A DNA stretch of 64,000 nucleotides, from positions 930,001 to 994,000 of the forward strand of contig CAVVCQ010000001.1 in NCBI GenBank assembly GCA_963746805.1. The letters run 5' to 3'. Each line of letters begins with the position of its first letter. Position 1 is the stretch's first letter. The stretch comes from DATHTC01 sp963746805 (GTDB taxonomy: Bacteria; Actinomycetota; Thermoleophilia; Gaiellales; Gaiellaceae). Position numbers and translations under genes: made by a program. Positions 7,384 through 16,879 of the stretch are shown in pieces. Below the pieces are notes generated by a model. The model was not told where the DNA came from. It saw only the letters and a program-made list of their open reading frames with translations, and searched no databases.

Positions 7384-10041
7384 ATGCCGAACGCCGCGAC
7401 CGCGGAGCACGCCCGCCTCGCCGAGGCCACGGGCCGCGCCGAGGACGACCTGTTCGAGGCCAACCCCTGGTACGAGTGGGGCCCGTACCTCAGCGAGCGA
7501 GCGTGGGGCACGGTGCGCGAGGACTACTCGGCGAGCGGCGACGCCTGGAGCTCGTTCCCGCACGATCACGCCCGCTCGCGCGCGTACCGCTGGAACGAGG
7601 ACGGCATGGCCGGCATCTCCGACATCCGGCACGAGCTCTGCCTGGCGCTCGCGCTGTGGAACGGGGAGGACCCGATCCTCAAGGAGCGCATGTTCGGCCT
7701 CGCCGGCCCCGAGGGGAACCACGGCGAGGACGTGAAGGAGTACTGGTGGTACCTCGAGGGCCTGCCGAGCCACGCGCTGCTGAAGTGGCGCTACCACTAC
7801 CCGCAGGCCGAGTTCCCCTACGAGGCGCTCGTCCGTCACGGACGCGGTCTCCACGATCCCGAGCTCGAGCTGCTCGACACCGGCGTCTTCGACGACGACC
7901 GCTACTGGTCGGTCGACGTCACGTACGCGAAGGCGTCGCCGACCGAGCTGGTGCTGCGAATCGAGCTCGAGAACCACGGGCCGGACGAGGCGACGCTCCA
8001 CGTCCTGCCGACGCTCTGGTTCCGCAACACGTGGTCCTGGCAGGACGGCTCGCAGCGTCCCCGGCTCGAGGGCGACGACACCGGTCTCGTGGTCCGCGAC
8101 CACCGCCTGGCCGGCTACCGCCTCGAGGCGGGGCCCGCGCCCGACGGCTCGGCGCCCGAGGCGCTCTTCTGCGAGAACGAGTCCAACGCGCCGCGCGTGT
8201 TCGGCTCGGAGGCCTCGACGCCCTACCCGAAGGACGGCATCAACGACCACGTCGTCTCCGGCGCGGCGACCGTGAACCCGGAGGGGTTCGGCACGAAGGC
8301 CGCGCTGCGCTACGTCGTGACGGTTCCCGCCGGAGGCACGGCCGAGCTCCGGCTGCGGCTGTCCGCGCCGGGACCGGAGCCGCGCCCGGACTGGGCCGGC
8401 CAGGAGTTCGACGAGGTGATCGCCGCGCGCGAGGCCGACGCGGACGAGTTCTACGCGGCGCTCGCGCCGGACGGGACCGACGCGGAGCGCATGCGCATCC
8501 TGCGCCAGGCCTGCGCCGGCCTCGTCTGGAGCAAGCAGATGTACCCGTACAACGTCCGCCGCTGGCTCGACGGCGACCCGGGCGAGGCGCAGCCGCCCGC
8601 GTCCCGGCTGCGCGGCCGGAACAGCGACTGGCGCCACCTCGACGCGTTCGACGTGCTCGCGATGCCGGACCCGTGGGAGTACCCGTGGTTCGCGGCGTGG
8701 GACCTCGGCTTCCACTGCGTGCCGTGGGCGCACCTCGATCCGGCCTTCGCCAAGTACCAGGTCCTCGTCCTGCTGCGCGAGTGGTTCCAGCACCCGAACG
8801 GCGCGCTGCCGGCCTACGAGTGGAACTTCGACGACATCAACCCGCCCGTGCACGTCATGGCCGCGCTGCGCGTGTTCGTGCTCGACGGCAGCCGCGACCG
8901 CGAGTTCCTCGAGCGTGTCTTCCAGAAGCTGCTCGTCAACTTCACGTGGTGGGTCAACCGCCAGGACGCCGACGGCAACAACGTCTTCGGCGGCGGCTTC
9001 CTCGGGCTCGACAACATCAGCCCGGTCGACCGCTCGAACCTCCCCGAGGGGATGAAGCTCGAGCAGGCCGACGGCACCGCATGGATGGCCTACTACGCGC
9101 TGTCGATGCTGGTGATCGCGATCGTCCTGTCCGAGGAGAACGACGTCTACCTGGACATGGTCGTGAAGTTCCTCGAGCAGTTCGTGCTGATCACGCGCGC
9201 GCTCGAGCGGCAGGGCCTGTACGACCCCGTCGACGGCTTCTTCTACGACCGGCTCGTCTACCCCTCGGGCGAGACGACCCAGGTGAAGGTGCAGACCATC
9301 GCGGGCCTGCTCCCGGTGCTGCCGGCGGTCGGCCTCCCGCCGCGGGCGACGGAGCTCGCCGAGCGGCTCGGCAAGCGCTTCGCCCGCCTCCGCGCGACCT
9401 TCGAGGAGACCGGCGGCACCATGATCGGCCGCGTGCGGGGGCTCGGCGACGAACGGACGGTGCTCCTCTCCGTGATCGACCCCGACGACCTCCGCAGCAC
9501 GCTCGAGGCGTTCTTCGACGAGGCCGCGTTCCTCTCACCGCACGGGCTCCGCGCGGTCTCGAAGCGGTACGAGCACAACCCGTACACGCTCGAGGGCGTC
9601 CCCGGAGCGTGGATCGACTACGAGCCGGCCGAGTCGACCACGACGATGTTCGGCGGGAACTCCAACTGGCGCGGGCCGATCTGGATGCCGCTCAACTACC
9701 TCGCCATCCGGCAGTTCGTCCTCTACCACGAGTTCTTCGGCGACGGCTTCACGGTCGAGTACCCGACGGGCTCGGGAGAGAAGCGCACGTTCGCCGAGAT
9801 CGCCCAGGACCTCGCCGAGCGCCTCGTCTCGATCTGGCTCCCGGGACCCGACGGCCGCCGGCCGCTGAACGGCGGGACCGAGCGGCTCCAGACCGACCCG
9901 GCATGGCGGGACAACCTGACGTTCAACGAGTACTTCCACGGCGACAACGGCGCGGGGCTCGGCGCGACCCACCAGACCGGCTGGACGGCGCTCGTCGCCG
10001 ACCTGATCCTCGATCCGCCAGGCAGGAGCCGGCGGCGCTGA
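7384..10041 (+). CDS. GH63-like (MGH1-type) glucosidase
   Basis: This 885-residue protein resembles the large bacterial glucosidases of the GH63 clan. An N-terminal beta-sandwich (from NPWYEWGPYLSERAWGTVREDYS) is followed by an (alpha/alpha)6 barrel. Barrel motifs include WEYPWFAAWDLGFH, where the conserved Asp is the expected general acid, and NSNWRGPIWMPLNYL near the C-terminus. No signal peptide is visible, which fits intracellular cleavage of glucose from oligosaccharides or glucosylglycerate-like compounds. The start is ATG 7384, six bases after the GH13 stop. Its partner GH13 gene and the ATPase regulator downstream suggest a sugar-use cluster. The specific substrate is unknown. Confidence 0.78.
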   Translation: MPNAATAEHARLAEATGRAEDDLFEANPWYEWGPYLSERAWGTVREDYSASGDAWSSFPHDHARSRAYRWNEDGMAGISDIRHELCLALALWNGEDPILKERMFGLAGPEGNHGEDVKEYWWYLEGLPSHALLKWRYHYPQAEFPYEALVRHGRGLHDPELELLDTGVFDDDRYWSVDVTYAKASPTELVLRIELENHGPDEATLHVLPTLWFRNTWSWQDGSQRPRLEGDDTGLVVRDHRLAGYRLEAGPAPDGSAPEALFCENESNAPRVFGSEASTPYPKDGINDHVVSGAATVNPEGFGTKAALRYVVTVPAGGTAELRLRLSAPGPEPRPDWAGQEFDEVIAAREADADEFYAALAPDGTDAERMRILRQACAGLVWSKQMYPYNVRRWLDGDPGEAQPPASRLRGRNSDWRHLDAFDVLAMPDPWEYPWFAAWDLGFHCVPWAHLDPAFAKYQVLVLLREWFQHPNGALPAYEWNFDDINPPVHVMAALRVFVLDGSRDREFLERVFQKLLVNFTWWVNRQDADGNNVFGGGFLGLDNISPVDRSNLPEGMKLEQADGTAWMAYYALSMLVIAIVLSEENDVYLDMVVKFLEQFVLITRALERQGLYDPVDGFFYDRLVYPSGETTQVKVQTIAGLLPVLPAVGLPPRATELAERLGKRFARLRATFEETGGTMIGRVRGLGDERTVLLSVIDPDDLRSTLEAFFDEAAFLSPHGLRAVSKRYEHNPYTLEGVPGAWIDYEPAESTTTMFGGNSNWRGPIWMPLNYLAIRQFVLYHEFFGDGFTVEYPTGSGEKRTFAEIAQDLAERLVSIWLPGPDGRRPLNGGTERLQTDPAWRDNLTFNEYFHGDNGAGLGATHQTGWTALVADLILDPPGRSRRR

Positions 10042-10085
10042 CGTTGCGTTCTGGATCGGCTCTGTCACGATCGACGCGAGAGTCC

Positions 10086-12818
10086 GTGTCGACGATCGTC
10101 GGGAGAACCGAGGAGTTGCGCGCCCTCTTCGGGTTCGTCGACGACGCGCGGGCCGGGCCGGCCGCACTCGTCCTCGAAGGCGAACCGGGGATCGGCAAGT
10201 CGACACTCCTCGAGGCGGCGGTCGAGCATGCGCGGGAGCGGGGCGTGCGCGTCCTGCTCGCGCGGCCCACCGAAGCGGAGCGAGGCCTGGGCCACGTCGC
10301 GCTGGGCGACCTGCTCGAAGGCGCGCTCGACGACGTGCTGCCCGTGCTGCCGCCGCCGAGGCGGCACGCCCTCGAGGTCACGCTGCTGCTCGAGGAGCCG
10401 GACGACGGCGCCGTCGATCCGCGCGCAGTCGGGCTCGCGACCCGGAGTGCGCTCGAGGTGCTGGCCGAGCGGACGCCGTTGCTCGTCGCGATCGACGACC
10501 TCCAGTGGCTCGACCCGCCGTCGGGGCGCGCGCTCGCGTTCGCCCTGCGGCGGCTCGACGCGTGCCAGCTGCGCCTGCTGATCGCGACGCGCACCGCGCA
10601 GCCGTCGGAGCTCGAGCAGGCGCTCGGCCCCGAGCGCGTCCGGCGGCTCGCGGTCGCGCCGCTCGGTGTCGGCGCGCTCCACCGGTTCCTCCGCGCCCGG
10701 CTCGATCGGCCCTTCGCCCGCCAGACGCTCCTGCGCATCCACGAGCGGTCGGGCGGGAACCCGTTCTTCGCGCTCGAGCTGGCGCGCCTCGTCGACCCCG
10801 ACGCCGACCCGACGCAGCCGCTGCCGGTTCCCGAGACGCTGGAGGAGGTCGTCCAGCAGCGGCTCGCGGGCCTTCCGTCGTCGACCCGCAGCGCGCTCGC
10901 GCTCCTCTCGGCATCGGGCTCGACGTCGCCGGCGCTCCTCGAGCGGGCGGGAATCGGAACGACCGCGCTCGAGCCGGCGTTCGCCGCCCAGGTGCTCGAG
11001 CGGGACGGCGGGGTGGTCCGCTTCACGCACCCGCTGCTTGCCACCGTCCTGTACCGCGGCCTGGGCGACGAGCGGCTGGCCGTCCACGAGCGGATCGCGG
11101 GACTCGTCGACGACCCGCTCCTCCGTGCGCGCCACCTCGCGCTCTCGCGGGAGACGGCGAACGCAGGCGTTGCGAGCGCGCTCGACGCCGCCTTGGCGCT
11201 GGCGGCCGGCCGCGGCGCGTCTGCGATTGCGGCGGAGCTCGCCGAGCACGCGCTCCGGCTGACGCCGCCGGACGAGCAGGACGAGCGCCGGCGCCGCGCC
11301 CTGGCCGCGGCCCGTGCCGAGCGTGCTGCAGGCGAGTGGACGCGCGCTCGCACGATCGCGCTCGAGCTGCTGGACGACGGGGAGCAGAGTGCGGTGCGCG
11401 CCGACGCGCTCGTGCTCCTGGCCGAGCTCGAGAGCGTCGAGCGCGCCGTCCCGCTGCTCGAGGAGGCGCTGCGGGAGGCTGCGTCGCGCCCCGAGCTTCA
11501 GTGCGAGATCCACTGCCGTCTCGCCTGGGCGACGCGGTTCCGCACGGGATACGTGCACGCTCTCGAGCACGCGCGCACGGCGCTGGAGCTCGCCGACGGG
11601 CTCGACGACGACAGGCTCCGCGCGCGCGCCGGGGTCGTGCGCGCGATTCTCGGCTGGATCGTCGGCGACGGCGCCGCGCCGGAGCTGCCGCTGCCGGCGG
11701 ACGACCTCGCGACCGTGCTCGGCGGCGAGCGGCTCGTCCAGGAGGCGACGTTCGCCGTCGTCGGCAGCCTCGTGTCGTCCCTGCGCTGGGACGAGGCGCG
11801 GTCGCTGCTCGAGCGCGAGAGCCGTGAGTGGCAGGACCGCGACGAGCCGCGCAGCGCCCGCGCGCTCTGGGGCCTCGCCTGGGTCGAGTTCTGGGCGGGG
11901 GACTGGGACCGCGCGGCGGCGTGCGCCGAGCGCGCGCACGAGATCTCGATCCAGTACGGCCTCGAGGTGCCGCAGGACCACCTGCCGATCGCACTCGTCG
12001 CGGTCCACCGTGGGCAGCTGGATATCGCCGGTGAGCATTCGGAGCGGGCGCTCGCGCTGGCCGACGAGCAGTTCGGCCTCCAGCCGCCGCAGCACCAGGC
12101 GATCCTCGGTCTCGTCGCGTGGGGCCGCGGTGACGCGCCCGGCGCGACCATCTGGCTCGAGCGGGCCGACCGGGCCGCCGCGGAGCTCGGCTGGGGCGAG
12201 CCGAGCATCCGCTGGTGGAGCGCGGACCTGGTGGAGGTGCTGCTCGAGCTCGGGCGGATCGACGACGCCGTTCGCGCACTCGACGCGTGGGAGGCCGACG
12301 CCACGCGACTCGAGCGCGAGCGCGTGCTCGCGCACGTAGCCCGCTGCCGCGGCCTCGTCGCAGCCGCGCAGGGCGACCAGGAGCTCGCGGCGTCGGTGCT
12401 CGAGCGGGCGGTCGCCGAGCACGTGACGGCCGGCGACCCGTTCGGCCGCGCGCGGGCACTGCTCGCGCTCGGTGTGGTCAGACGTCGCAGCCGTCAGAAA
12501 CGTGCCGCGCGCGACGCGATCGAGGCCGCCGTGGTCGCATTCGACGCGCTCGGCGCCGCCGGCTGGGCCGCGACGGGCCGTGCCGAGCTCGCGCGCATCG
12601 GCGGCCGCAGACCGCACGGGGGCGAGGTGACGCCGACCGAGCGCAGGCTCGCCGAGCTCGTCGCGGAGGGCCGCTCGAACAAGGAGATCGCGGCGGTGCT
12701 CTTCGTGACGCCGAAGACGGTCGGGACGATGCTGTCGCGGCTCTACGCGAAGCTCGGCGTCCACTCGCGCACCGAGCTGGTACGCCGGCTCGAGATCCGG
12801 CCGCCGAGCAAAGTGTAG
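10086..12818 (+). CDS. Large ATP-binding LuxR-family regulator (LAL/MalT-like)
   Basis: The protein has 910 residues in the usual LAL order. An N-terminal AAA ATPase has Walker A GEPGIGKST (residues 32-40) and Walker B AIDDLQWLD. A long helical TPR-like middle follows, and a C-terminal LuxR helix-turn-helix (TPTERRLAELVAEGRSNKEIA) ends the protein. Such regulators bind a ligand and ATP and then activate transcription, as MalT does for maltose. GTG 10086 was chosen because it lies just before the conserved VGRTEEL start and after a GAGAG ribosome site. It sits 44 bases after the glucosidase gene on the same strand, so regulation of the GH13/GH63 pair is a reasonable inference. Confidence 0.85.
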   Translation: MSTIVGRTEELRALFGFVDDARAGPAALVLEGEPGIGKSTLLEAAVEHARERGVRVLLARPTEAERGLGHVALGDLLEGALDDVLPVLPPPRRHALEVTLLLEEPDDGAVDPRAVGLATRSALEVLAERTPLLVAIDDLQWLDPPSGRALAFALRRLDACQLRLLIATRTAQPSELEQALGPERVRRLAVAPLGVGALHRFLRARLDRPFARQTLLRIHERSGGNPFFALELARLVDPDADPTQPLPVPETLEEVVQQRLAGLPSSTRSALALLSASGSTSPALLERAGIGTTALEPAFAAQVLERDGGVVRFTHPLLATVLYRGLGDERLAVHERIAGLVDDPLLRARHLALSRETANAGVASALDAALALAAGRGASAIAAELAEHALRLTPPDEQDERRRRALAAARAERAAGEWTRARTIALELLDDGEQSAVRADALVLLAELESVERAVPLLEEALREAASRPELQCEIHCRLAWATRFRTGYVHALEHARTALELADGLDDDRLRARAGVVRAILGWIVGDGAAPELPLPADDLATVLGGERLVQEATFAVVGSLVSSLRWDEARSLLERESREWQDRDEPRSARALWGLAWVEFWAGDWDRAAACAERAHEISIQYGLEVPQDHLPIALVAVHRGQLDIAGEHSERALALADEQFGLQPPQHQAILGLVAWGRGDAPGATIWLERADRAAAELGWGEPSIRWWSADLVEVLLELGRIDDAVRALDAWEADATRLERERVLAHVARCRGLVAAAQGDQELAASVLERAVAEHVTAGDPFGRARALLALGVVRRRSRQKRAARDAIEAAVVAFDALGAAGWAATGRAELARIGGRRPHGGEVTPTERRLAELVAEGRSNKEIAAVLFVTPKTVGTMLSRLYAKLGVHSRTELVRRLEIRPPSKV

Positions 12819-12898
12819 GAATTTGCCGACTTCCGGCCGGCGCGGGGGGCTCGTAGCGTCGCGGGCGAGAGGAAGTGCGTGCGCCCGAAGGAGGAGAC

Positions 12899-13390
12899 AT
12901 GAATCCGCGCTGGGCCCTGGTCGCCGTCATCAGCCTCGTCGGCGTCGCCGCGTTCGCCGCGAGCGTGTCGGCGACCACCGCGAAGGACTTCGCCGCCGTG
13001 CAGCAGTGGAAGGGCGTGTTCGGCGACATCGACGTCATGACGAACGCGTTCAAGCCGCACAAGGTCAAGATCGACACGAAGGGCGTCTCCGACGTCTACA
13101 TCACGCGCAACGCGATCGCCGCGGGCGGCCACAGCGGATGGCACACGCATCCGGGCCCGAGCCTGATCATCGTGACCGCCGGCGAGATCACGGCGTACCG
13201 AGGCGACGACCCGTCCTGCACCCCGACGCGGTACCGCGCGGGCGACGGCTTCGTCGATCCCGGCGACGGCCAGGTGCACATCCTGCGGAACGAGAGCGAC
13301 GCGCCGGCGGAGACGGTCGCCTTCCAGATCATCCCGAAGGACTCGGTGCGGCGCATCGACGCGCCCGCGCCGGACAGCTGCCCGTTCTGA
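12899..13390 (+). CDS. Secreted cupin-domain protein
   Basis: This 163-residue protein starts at ATG 12899 after a strong AAGGAGGA ribosome site. Residues 1-27 form a signal peptide ending near VSATT. The single cupin domain shows the metal-binding motif WHTHPGPSLIIVTAGE (His-x-His and Glu) and a later histidine in GQVHIL. Secreted cupins of this type are widespread but mostly uncharacterised; a small-molecule binding or dioxygenase role is possible. A perfect 11-bp hairpin follows the stop. Confidence 0.75.
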   Translation: MNPRWALVAVISLVGVAAFAASVSATTAKDFAAVQQWKGVFGDIDVMTNAFKPHKVKIDTKGVSDVYITRNAIAAGGHSGWHTHPGPSLIIVTAGEITAYRGDDPSCTPTRYRAGDGFVDPGDGQVHILRNESDAPAETVAFQIIPKDSVRRIDAPAPDSCPF

Positions 13391-13412
13391 CTCCGACGGG
13401 CAACGCCGCGCC

Positions 13413-13444
13413 ACGAGAGGGCCTGCACCCGCGGGCCCTCTCGT
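13413..13444. terminator. Hairpin terminator between convergent cupin and ftsH genes
   Basis: A perfect 11-bp inverted repeat (ACGAGAGGGCC / GGCCCTCTCGT) with a 10-base loop lies 22 bases after the cupin stop and 62 bases from the ftsH stop. There is no long T tract, so termination in either direction is inferred from the stem and its location. Confidence 0.7.
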
Positions 13445-13506
13445 TGGAGCGGGCGGTGAGGTCGCGTGCATGTTCGCGCCGAGTCGCGCTCGCTCGTCGT
13501 GTCGCC

Positions 13507-15441
13507 CTAGCGGATGTCGTCGCTCGCGGAGCGCGCCGCCGCGGCGAGCTCTCCGGCCGGAGCCGCCCGCGGACGGGTGACGCCGGCGGCCGCATAGGCG
13601 TCGTCCTCGTCCAGGGTCTCGTCCTCGAGCAGCGCGCGCGCGAGCGCGTCGAGCCGGGCGCGGTGCTCCGTCAGGAGCTCGACGACCTCGTCGTGCGACT
13701 CGGCGACGATGCGGCGCACCTCATGGTCGAGGAGCCTTTGCGTCTCGGCCGACGCCTCGGTCGCGCCGGGGAGGAGCGGGCCCAACCCGTCGCGGGGGAG
13801 CACGGCGATTGGCCCGACCGCATCGCTCATCCCCCAGCGCCCCACCATGTGCCGGGCGAGTGCGGTCAGCTGCTCGATGTCGGACTCGGCGCCGGTGCTG
13901 ATCTCGCCGAAGACGAGCTCCTCGGCGACGCGGCCGCCGAGGGCGACCTTGATCTTCGCGCGGATCTCCGGCTCCAGGTAGTTGAAGCGGTCGGCGTCGG
14001 GGGCGGAGAACGTCACGCCGAGCGCCATGCCGCGCGGGATGATCGAGACCTTGCGCACGGGATCTGCGCCCGGCGTCAGCATCCCGACGATCGCGTGCCC
14101 ACCCTCGTGGTAGGCCGTCCGCCGGCGATCGTCCGCGCTCAGCATCACCTTGCGCTCGGCACCGAGCACGATGCGCTCGAGCGCGTCGGTGAAGTCGGCG
14201 ACCTCGACGACGTCGTGGCCGCGCCTGGCGGCGGTCAGCGCCGCCTCGTTCGCGAGGTTGGCGAGGTCCGCTCCGGTCATCCCCGGCGTCGCGGCGGCGA
14301 TGCGTGCCAGGTCGACGTCGGGTGCGAGCGGGACGCCGCGGGTGTGCACGCGGAGGATCGCCTCGCGTCCGGTGCGGTCGGGCGGCTGAACTGCGACCCG
14401 ACGGTCGAACCTGCCGGGGCGGAGGAGCGCCTGGTCGAGCACGTCGGGTCGGTTGGTCGCCCCGATCACGATCACACTCGTCGCCGAGTCGAACCCGTCC
14501 ATCTCGGTGAGGATCTGGTTCAGGGTCTGCTCCCGCTCGTCGTTGCCGCCGCTGAACCCGGCGACGCCGGACGTGCGCGAGCGGCCGATCGCGTCGAGCT
14601 CGTCGATGAAGACGATCGACGGCGCGTTCTCCTTCGCCTCCCTGAACAGGTCGCGCACGCGCGACGCGCCGACGCCCACGATCGCCTCGACGAACTCCGA
14701 CGCCGACAGCGAGTAGAAGGGGACGTTCGCCTCGCCCGCGACGGCGCGCGCGAGCAGGGTCTTCCCGGTCCCGGGCGGTCCGGACAGGAGCACGCCGTGC
14801 GGGATCCGGCCGCCGAGCCGCCGGTACTTGTCCGGGTTGCCGAGGAAGTCGACGACCTCGGTCAGCTCGTCCTTGGCCTCCTCGATGCCGGCGACGTCCG
14901 CGAACGTGACCTTGTCGCCGGACGGCTCGTAGCGGCGGGCACGTGACCGCCCGAACGCCCCGAGGGCGTTCTGCACGTTGCCGGCCCGGCGGAACAGCCA
15001 GAACAGGAGCAAGAGGAACAGGAGCGTCGGCCCGAAGCCGAAGAGCAGGGTCTGCCACCACGGCGCGCCCGTCTCGAGCGGCTCAGCGTTGACCGTGACG
15101 TCGTTCTCCTCGAGCAGCCGGGAGAGCTCGTCCTCGTTCGCGAACGCGGGAATCTCCGTTCGGAATCGGGTCGTCGGCTTCGAGTCCTCGAAGGTCACGT
15201 TCTTCTTGAACGTGCCCTGGACGTCCGTGCCCTTGGAGGTGATCTCCGAGACGTTGCGCGTCATGACCTGGTCGAGGAAGAACGGGCTGTATGGGACGCG
15301 CACCCGCGACGCGGGCTCCATGGCCCGGCTCGTGATGAACAGGTTGACGGCGAGCAGCGCGAGGGCGAAGAAGATCCAGCGACGTGACAACCCGAACCCG
15401 AACCTGGGCCGCTGAGGCGGTGACGGCGGTGTGGGCGGCAT
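13507..15441 (-). CDS. ftsH: ATP-dependent zinc metalloprotease FtsH
   Basis: This 644-residue membrane protease degrades unassembled or damaged membrane proteins. It shows two transmembrane helices (about residues 21-37 and 131-150), the periplasmic-side domain between them, and an AAA domain with Walker A GPPGTGKT (221-228) and Walker B FIDELDAIG. It also has the second region of homology (IGATNRPDVLDQALLRPGRFDR) and the zinc site HEGGH with a downstream Glu. The pore-loop motif normally reading FVEMFVGVG is FVEAIVGVG here, so the substrate-gripping Phe is Ile. The start ATG 15441 follows an AAAGGAA ribosome site. The C-terminus is short. Confidence 0.95.
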   Translation of the reverse strand: MPPTPPSPPQRPRFGFGLSRRWIFFALALLAVNLFITSRAMEPASRVRVPYSPFFLDQVMTRNVSEITSKGTDVQGTFKKNVTFEDSKPTTRFRTEIPAFANEDELSRLLEENDVTVNAEPLETGAPWWQTLLFGFGPTLLFLLLLFWLFRRAGNVQNALGAFGRSRARRYEPSGDKVTFADVAGIEEAKDELTEVVDFLGNPDKYRRLGGRIPHGVLLSGPPGTGKTLLARAVAGEANVPFYSLSASEFVEAIVGVGASRVRDLFREAKENAPSIVFIDELDAIGRSRTSGVAGFSGGNDEREQTLNQILTEMDGFDSATSVIVIGATNRPDVLDQALLRPGRFDRRVAVQPPDRTGREAILRVHTRGVPLAPDVDLARIAAATPGMTGADLANLANEAALTAARRGHDVVEVADFTDALERIVLGAERKVMLSADDRRRTAYHEGGHAIVGMLTPGADPVRKVSIIPRGMALGVTFSAPDADRFNYLEPEIRAKIKVALGGRVAEELVFGEISTGAESDIEQLTALARHMVGRWGMSDAVGPIAVLPRDGLGPLLPGATEASAETQRLLDHEVRRIVAESHDEVVELLTEHRARLDALARALLEDETLDEDDAYAAAGVTRPRAAPAGELAAAARSASDDIR

Positions 15442-15564
15442 CTCGTTCCTTTCGTCACCGCGACATTACGCCTGGAAGTGTGTTCGCCGCGGTTACCCGT
15501 GGCGTCCGTCGAAGTCACGTCCGTGCGAACCGGGCGAAGGTGCCGGTTTGGTGGCCGCGCTCGG

Positions 15565-15735
15565 ATGCGGTTGAATGCGGCGGTGCTCCTGTGCGCCGAA
15601 TGCGGGACCGAGGAGCAGCCGTGCGATCGGGGCTGGGTCGCGGCGGCGGTGGAGGACAGGGAGACGGGCGAGCTGCTGCGGATCGCGTTCTGCCCGGACT
15701 GCGCCCGCCGCGAGCTCGCCGCCGAGTCCGACTAG
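15565..15735 (+). CDS. Small zinc-ribbon-like protein, function unknown
   Basis: A 56-residue protein with two cysteine pairs, CAEC near the N-terminus and CPDC near the C-terminus, arranged like a treble-clef or zinc ribbon. It lies between ftsH and an ECF sigma gene. ATG 15565 was taken as start; a GTG at 15583 just before LLCAECG is an alternative. Nothing beyond metal binding can be inferred. Confidence 0.5.
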   Translation: MRLNAAVLLCAECGTEEQPCDRGWVAAAVEDRETGELLRIAFCPDCARRELAAESD

Positions 15736-15786
15736 CTGGTTATGCGACCGCGACGGTCGCCCTCACCGGCCGCCTAGGCTTGAGCC

Positions 15787-16863
15787 ATGCAGGTGACCGA
15801 TGAGTTCGCGCGACGCGGTCGGTCTACCCCGATGACGATGGCGACTTCGGTCGGCTCGGTGCGCGCGAGCCAGGCGGCACCTCAACTCGACGAGAGCGGC
15901 TTTCACCGAGCCGCCGACGACTATCGCGCGGAGCTGCATGCGCACTGCTACCGCATGCTCGGGTCCTTCCACGACGCAGAGGACGCCTTGCAGGACACGT
16001 TGCTGCGGGCGTGGCGCGCGTTGCCCCGGTTCGACGGCCGGAGCTCGCTGCGTACCTGGCTGCACACGATCGCGACGAACGTCTGCCTCGACGCGATCGC
16101 CCGGCGTCCGAAGCGCGTCCTCCCGAGCGACCACGGCCCACCGATCGCCGCCGGCGCCGGCTTCGGCCAGCCACTCGTCGAGACGACCTGGGTCGAGCCC
16201 TATCCGGACGACGCGCTCGGCCTGGGGGACGGCCTCGCCTCACCGGACGCCCGCTACGAGCAACGCGAGGCGGTCGAGCTCGCGTTCGTCGCGGCGCTGC
16301 AGCACCTGCCCGCGACGCAGCGCGCGGTCCTCATCCTGCGCGAGGTGCTCGGGTTCTCGGCCAAGGAGACGTCCGAGACGCTCGACACCTCGGTCGCCTC
16401 CGTGAACAGCGCACTGCAGCGTGCGCGCGCGTCACTCGAGCGACGGCTTCCCGAGCGAAGCCAGCAGGGGACGCTGCGCCTGCTCGGCGACAGGCGCGTG
16501 AAGGAGCTCGTCGACGCCTACGTCGATGCGTGGATGAGGCGAGACGTCGCGGCGTTGCAGTCGTTGCTGGCCGAGGACGCGGTCTTCTCGATGCCGCCGT
16601 GGCCGAGCTGGTGGCGTGGCCGCGACGAGATCATCGCCCTCGTGGAGGCAACCGCGGGGTCATGCCCCGATTCCCGCTCTGTCCTCACACACGCCAACGG
16701 GCAGCCCGCGATCGCTTCCTACACGCTCGACGCGGAGACCGGGCGTTACGTCGCGTCGGCGATCGACGTCCTGACGCTCGACGGCGCGGTGATCAGCGAC
16801 GTCACGGCCTTCATCGCGCCGAGCATGTTCGCAGCGTTCGGCCTGGACGCCGAGCTCGCCTGA
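15787..16863 (+). CDS. ECF-family RNA polymerase sigma factor with C-terminal SnoaL-like domain (SigG type)
   Basis: The protein has 358 residues. Sigma region 2 (YRMLGSFHDAEDALQDTLLRAWR) and region 4 (LPATQRAVLILREVLGFSAKETSE) are clear. About 120 residues of an NTF2/SnoaL-like domain follow (LVDAYVDAWMRRDVAALQSLLAEDAVFSMPP). This architecture is that of SigG/SigJ-like ECF factors. In these the C-terminal domain controls sigma activity instead of a separate anti-sigma factor, and none is encoded next door. The start is ATG 15787. The GNAT-like gene follows after 16 bases, so they may be co-transcribed. Confidence 0.87.
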   Translation: MQVTDEFARRGRSTPMTMATSVGSVRASQAAPQLDESGFHRAADDYRAELHAHCYRMLGSFHDAEDALQDTLLRAWRALPRFDGRSSLRTWLHTIATNVCLDAIARRPKRVLPSDHGPPIAAGAGFGQPLVETTWVEPYPDDALGLGDGLASPDARYEQREAVELAFVAALQHLPATQRAVLILREVLGFSAKETSETLDTSVASVNSALQRARASLERRLPERSQQGTLRLLGDRRVKELVDAYVDAWMRRDVAALQSLLAEDAVFSMPPWPSWWRGRDEIIALVEATAGSCPDSRSVLTHANGQPAIASYTLDAETGRYVASAIDVLTLDGAVISDVTAFIAPSMFAAFGLDAELA

Positions 16864-16879
16864 GGGGAGGGCGAACCGG

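Noticed and set aside
10065..12764. An 899-codon minus-strand frame opposite the LuxR-type regulator
   Set aside because: Low-complexity Arg/Glu/Gln composition, no domain, and fully covered by the conserved plus-strand gene.
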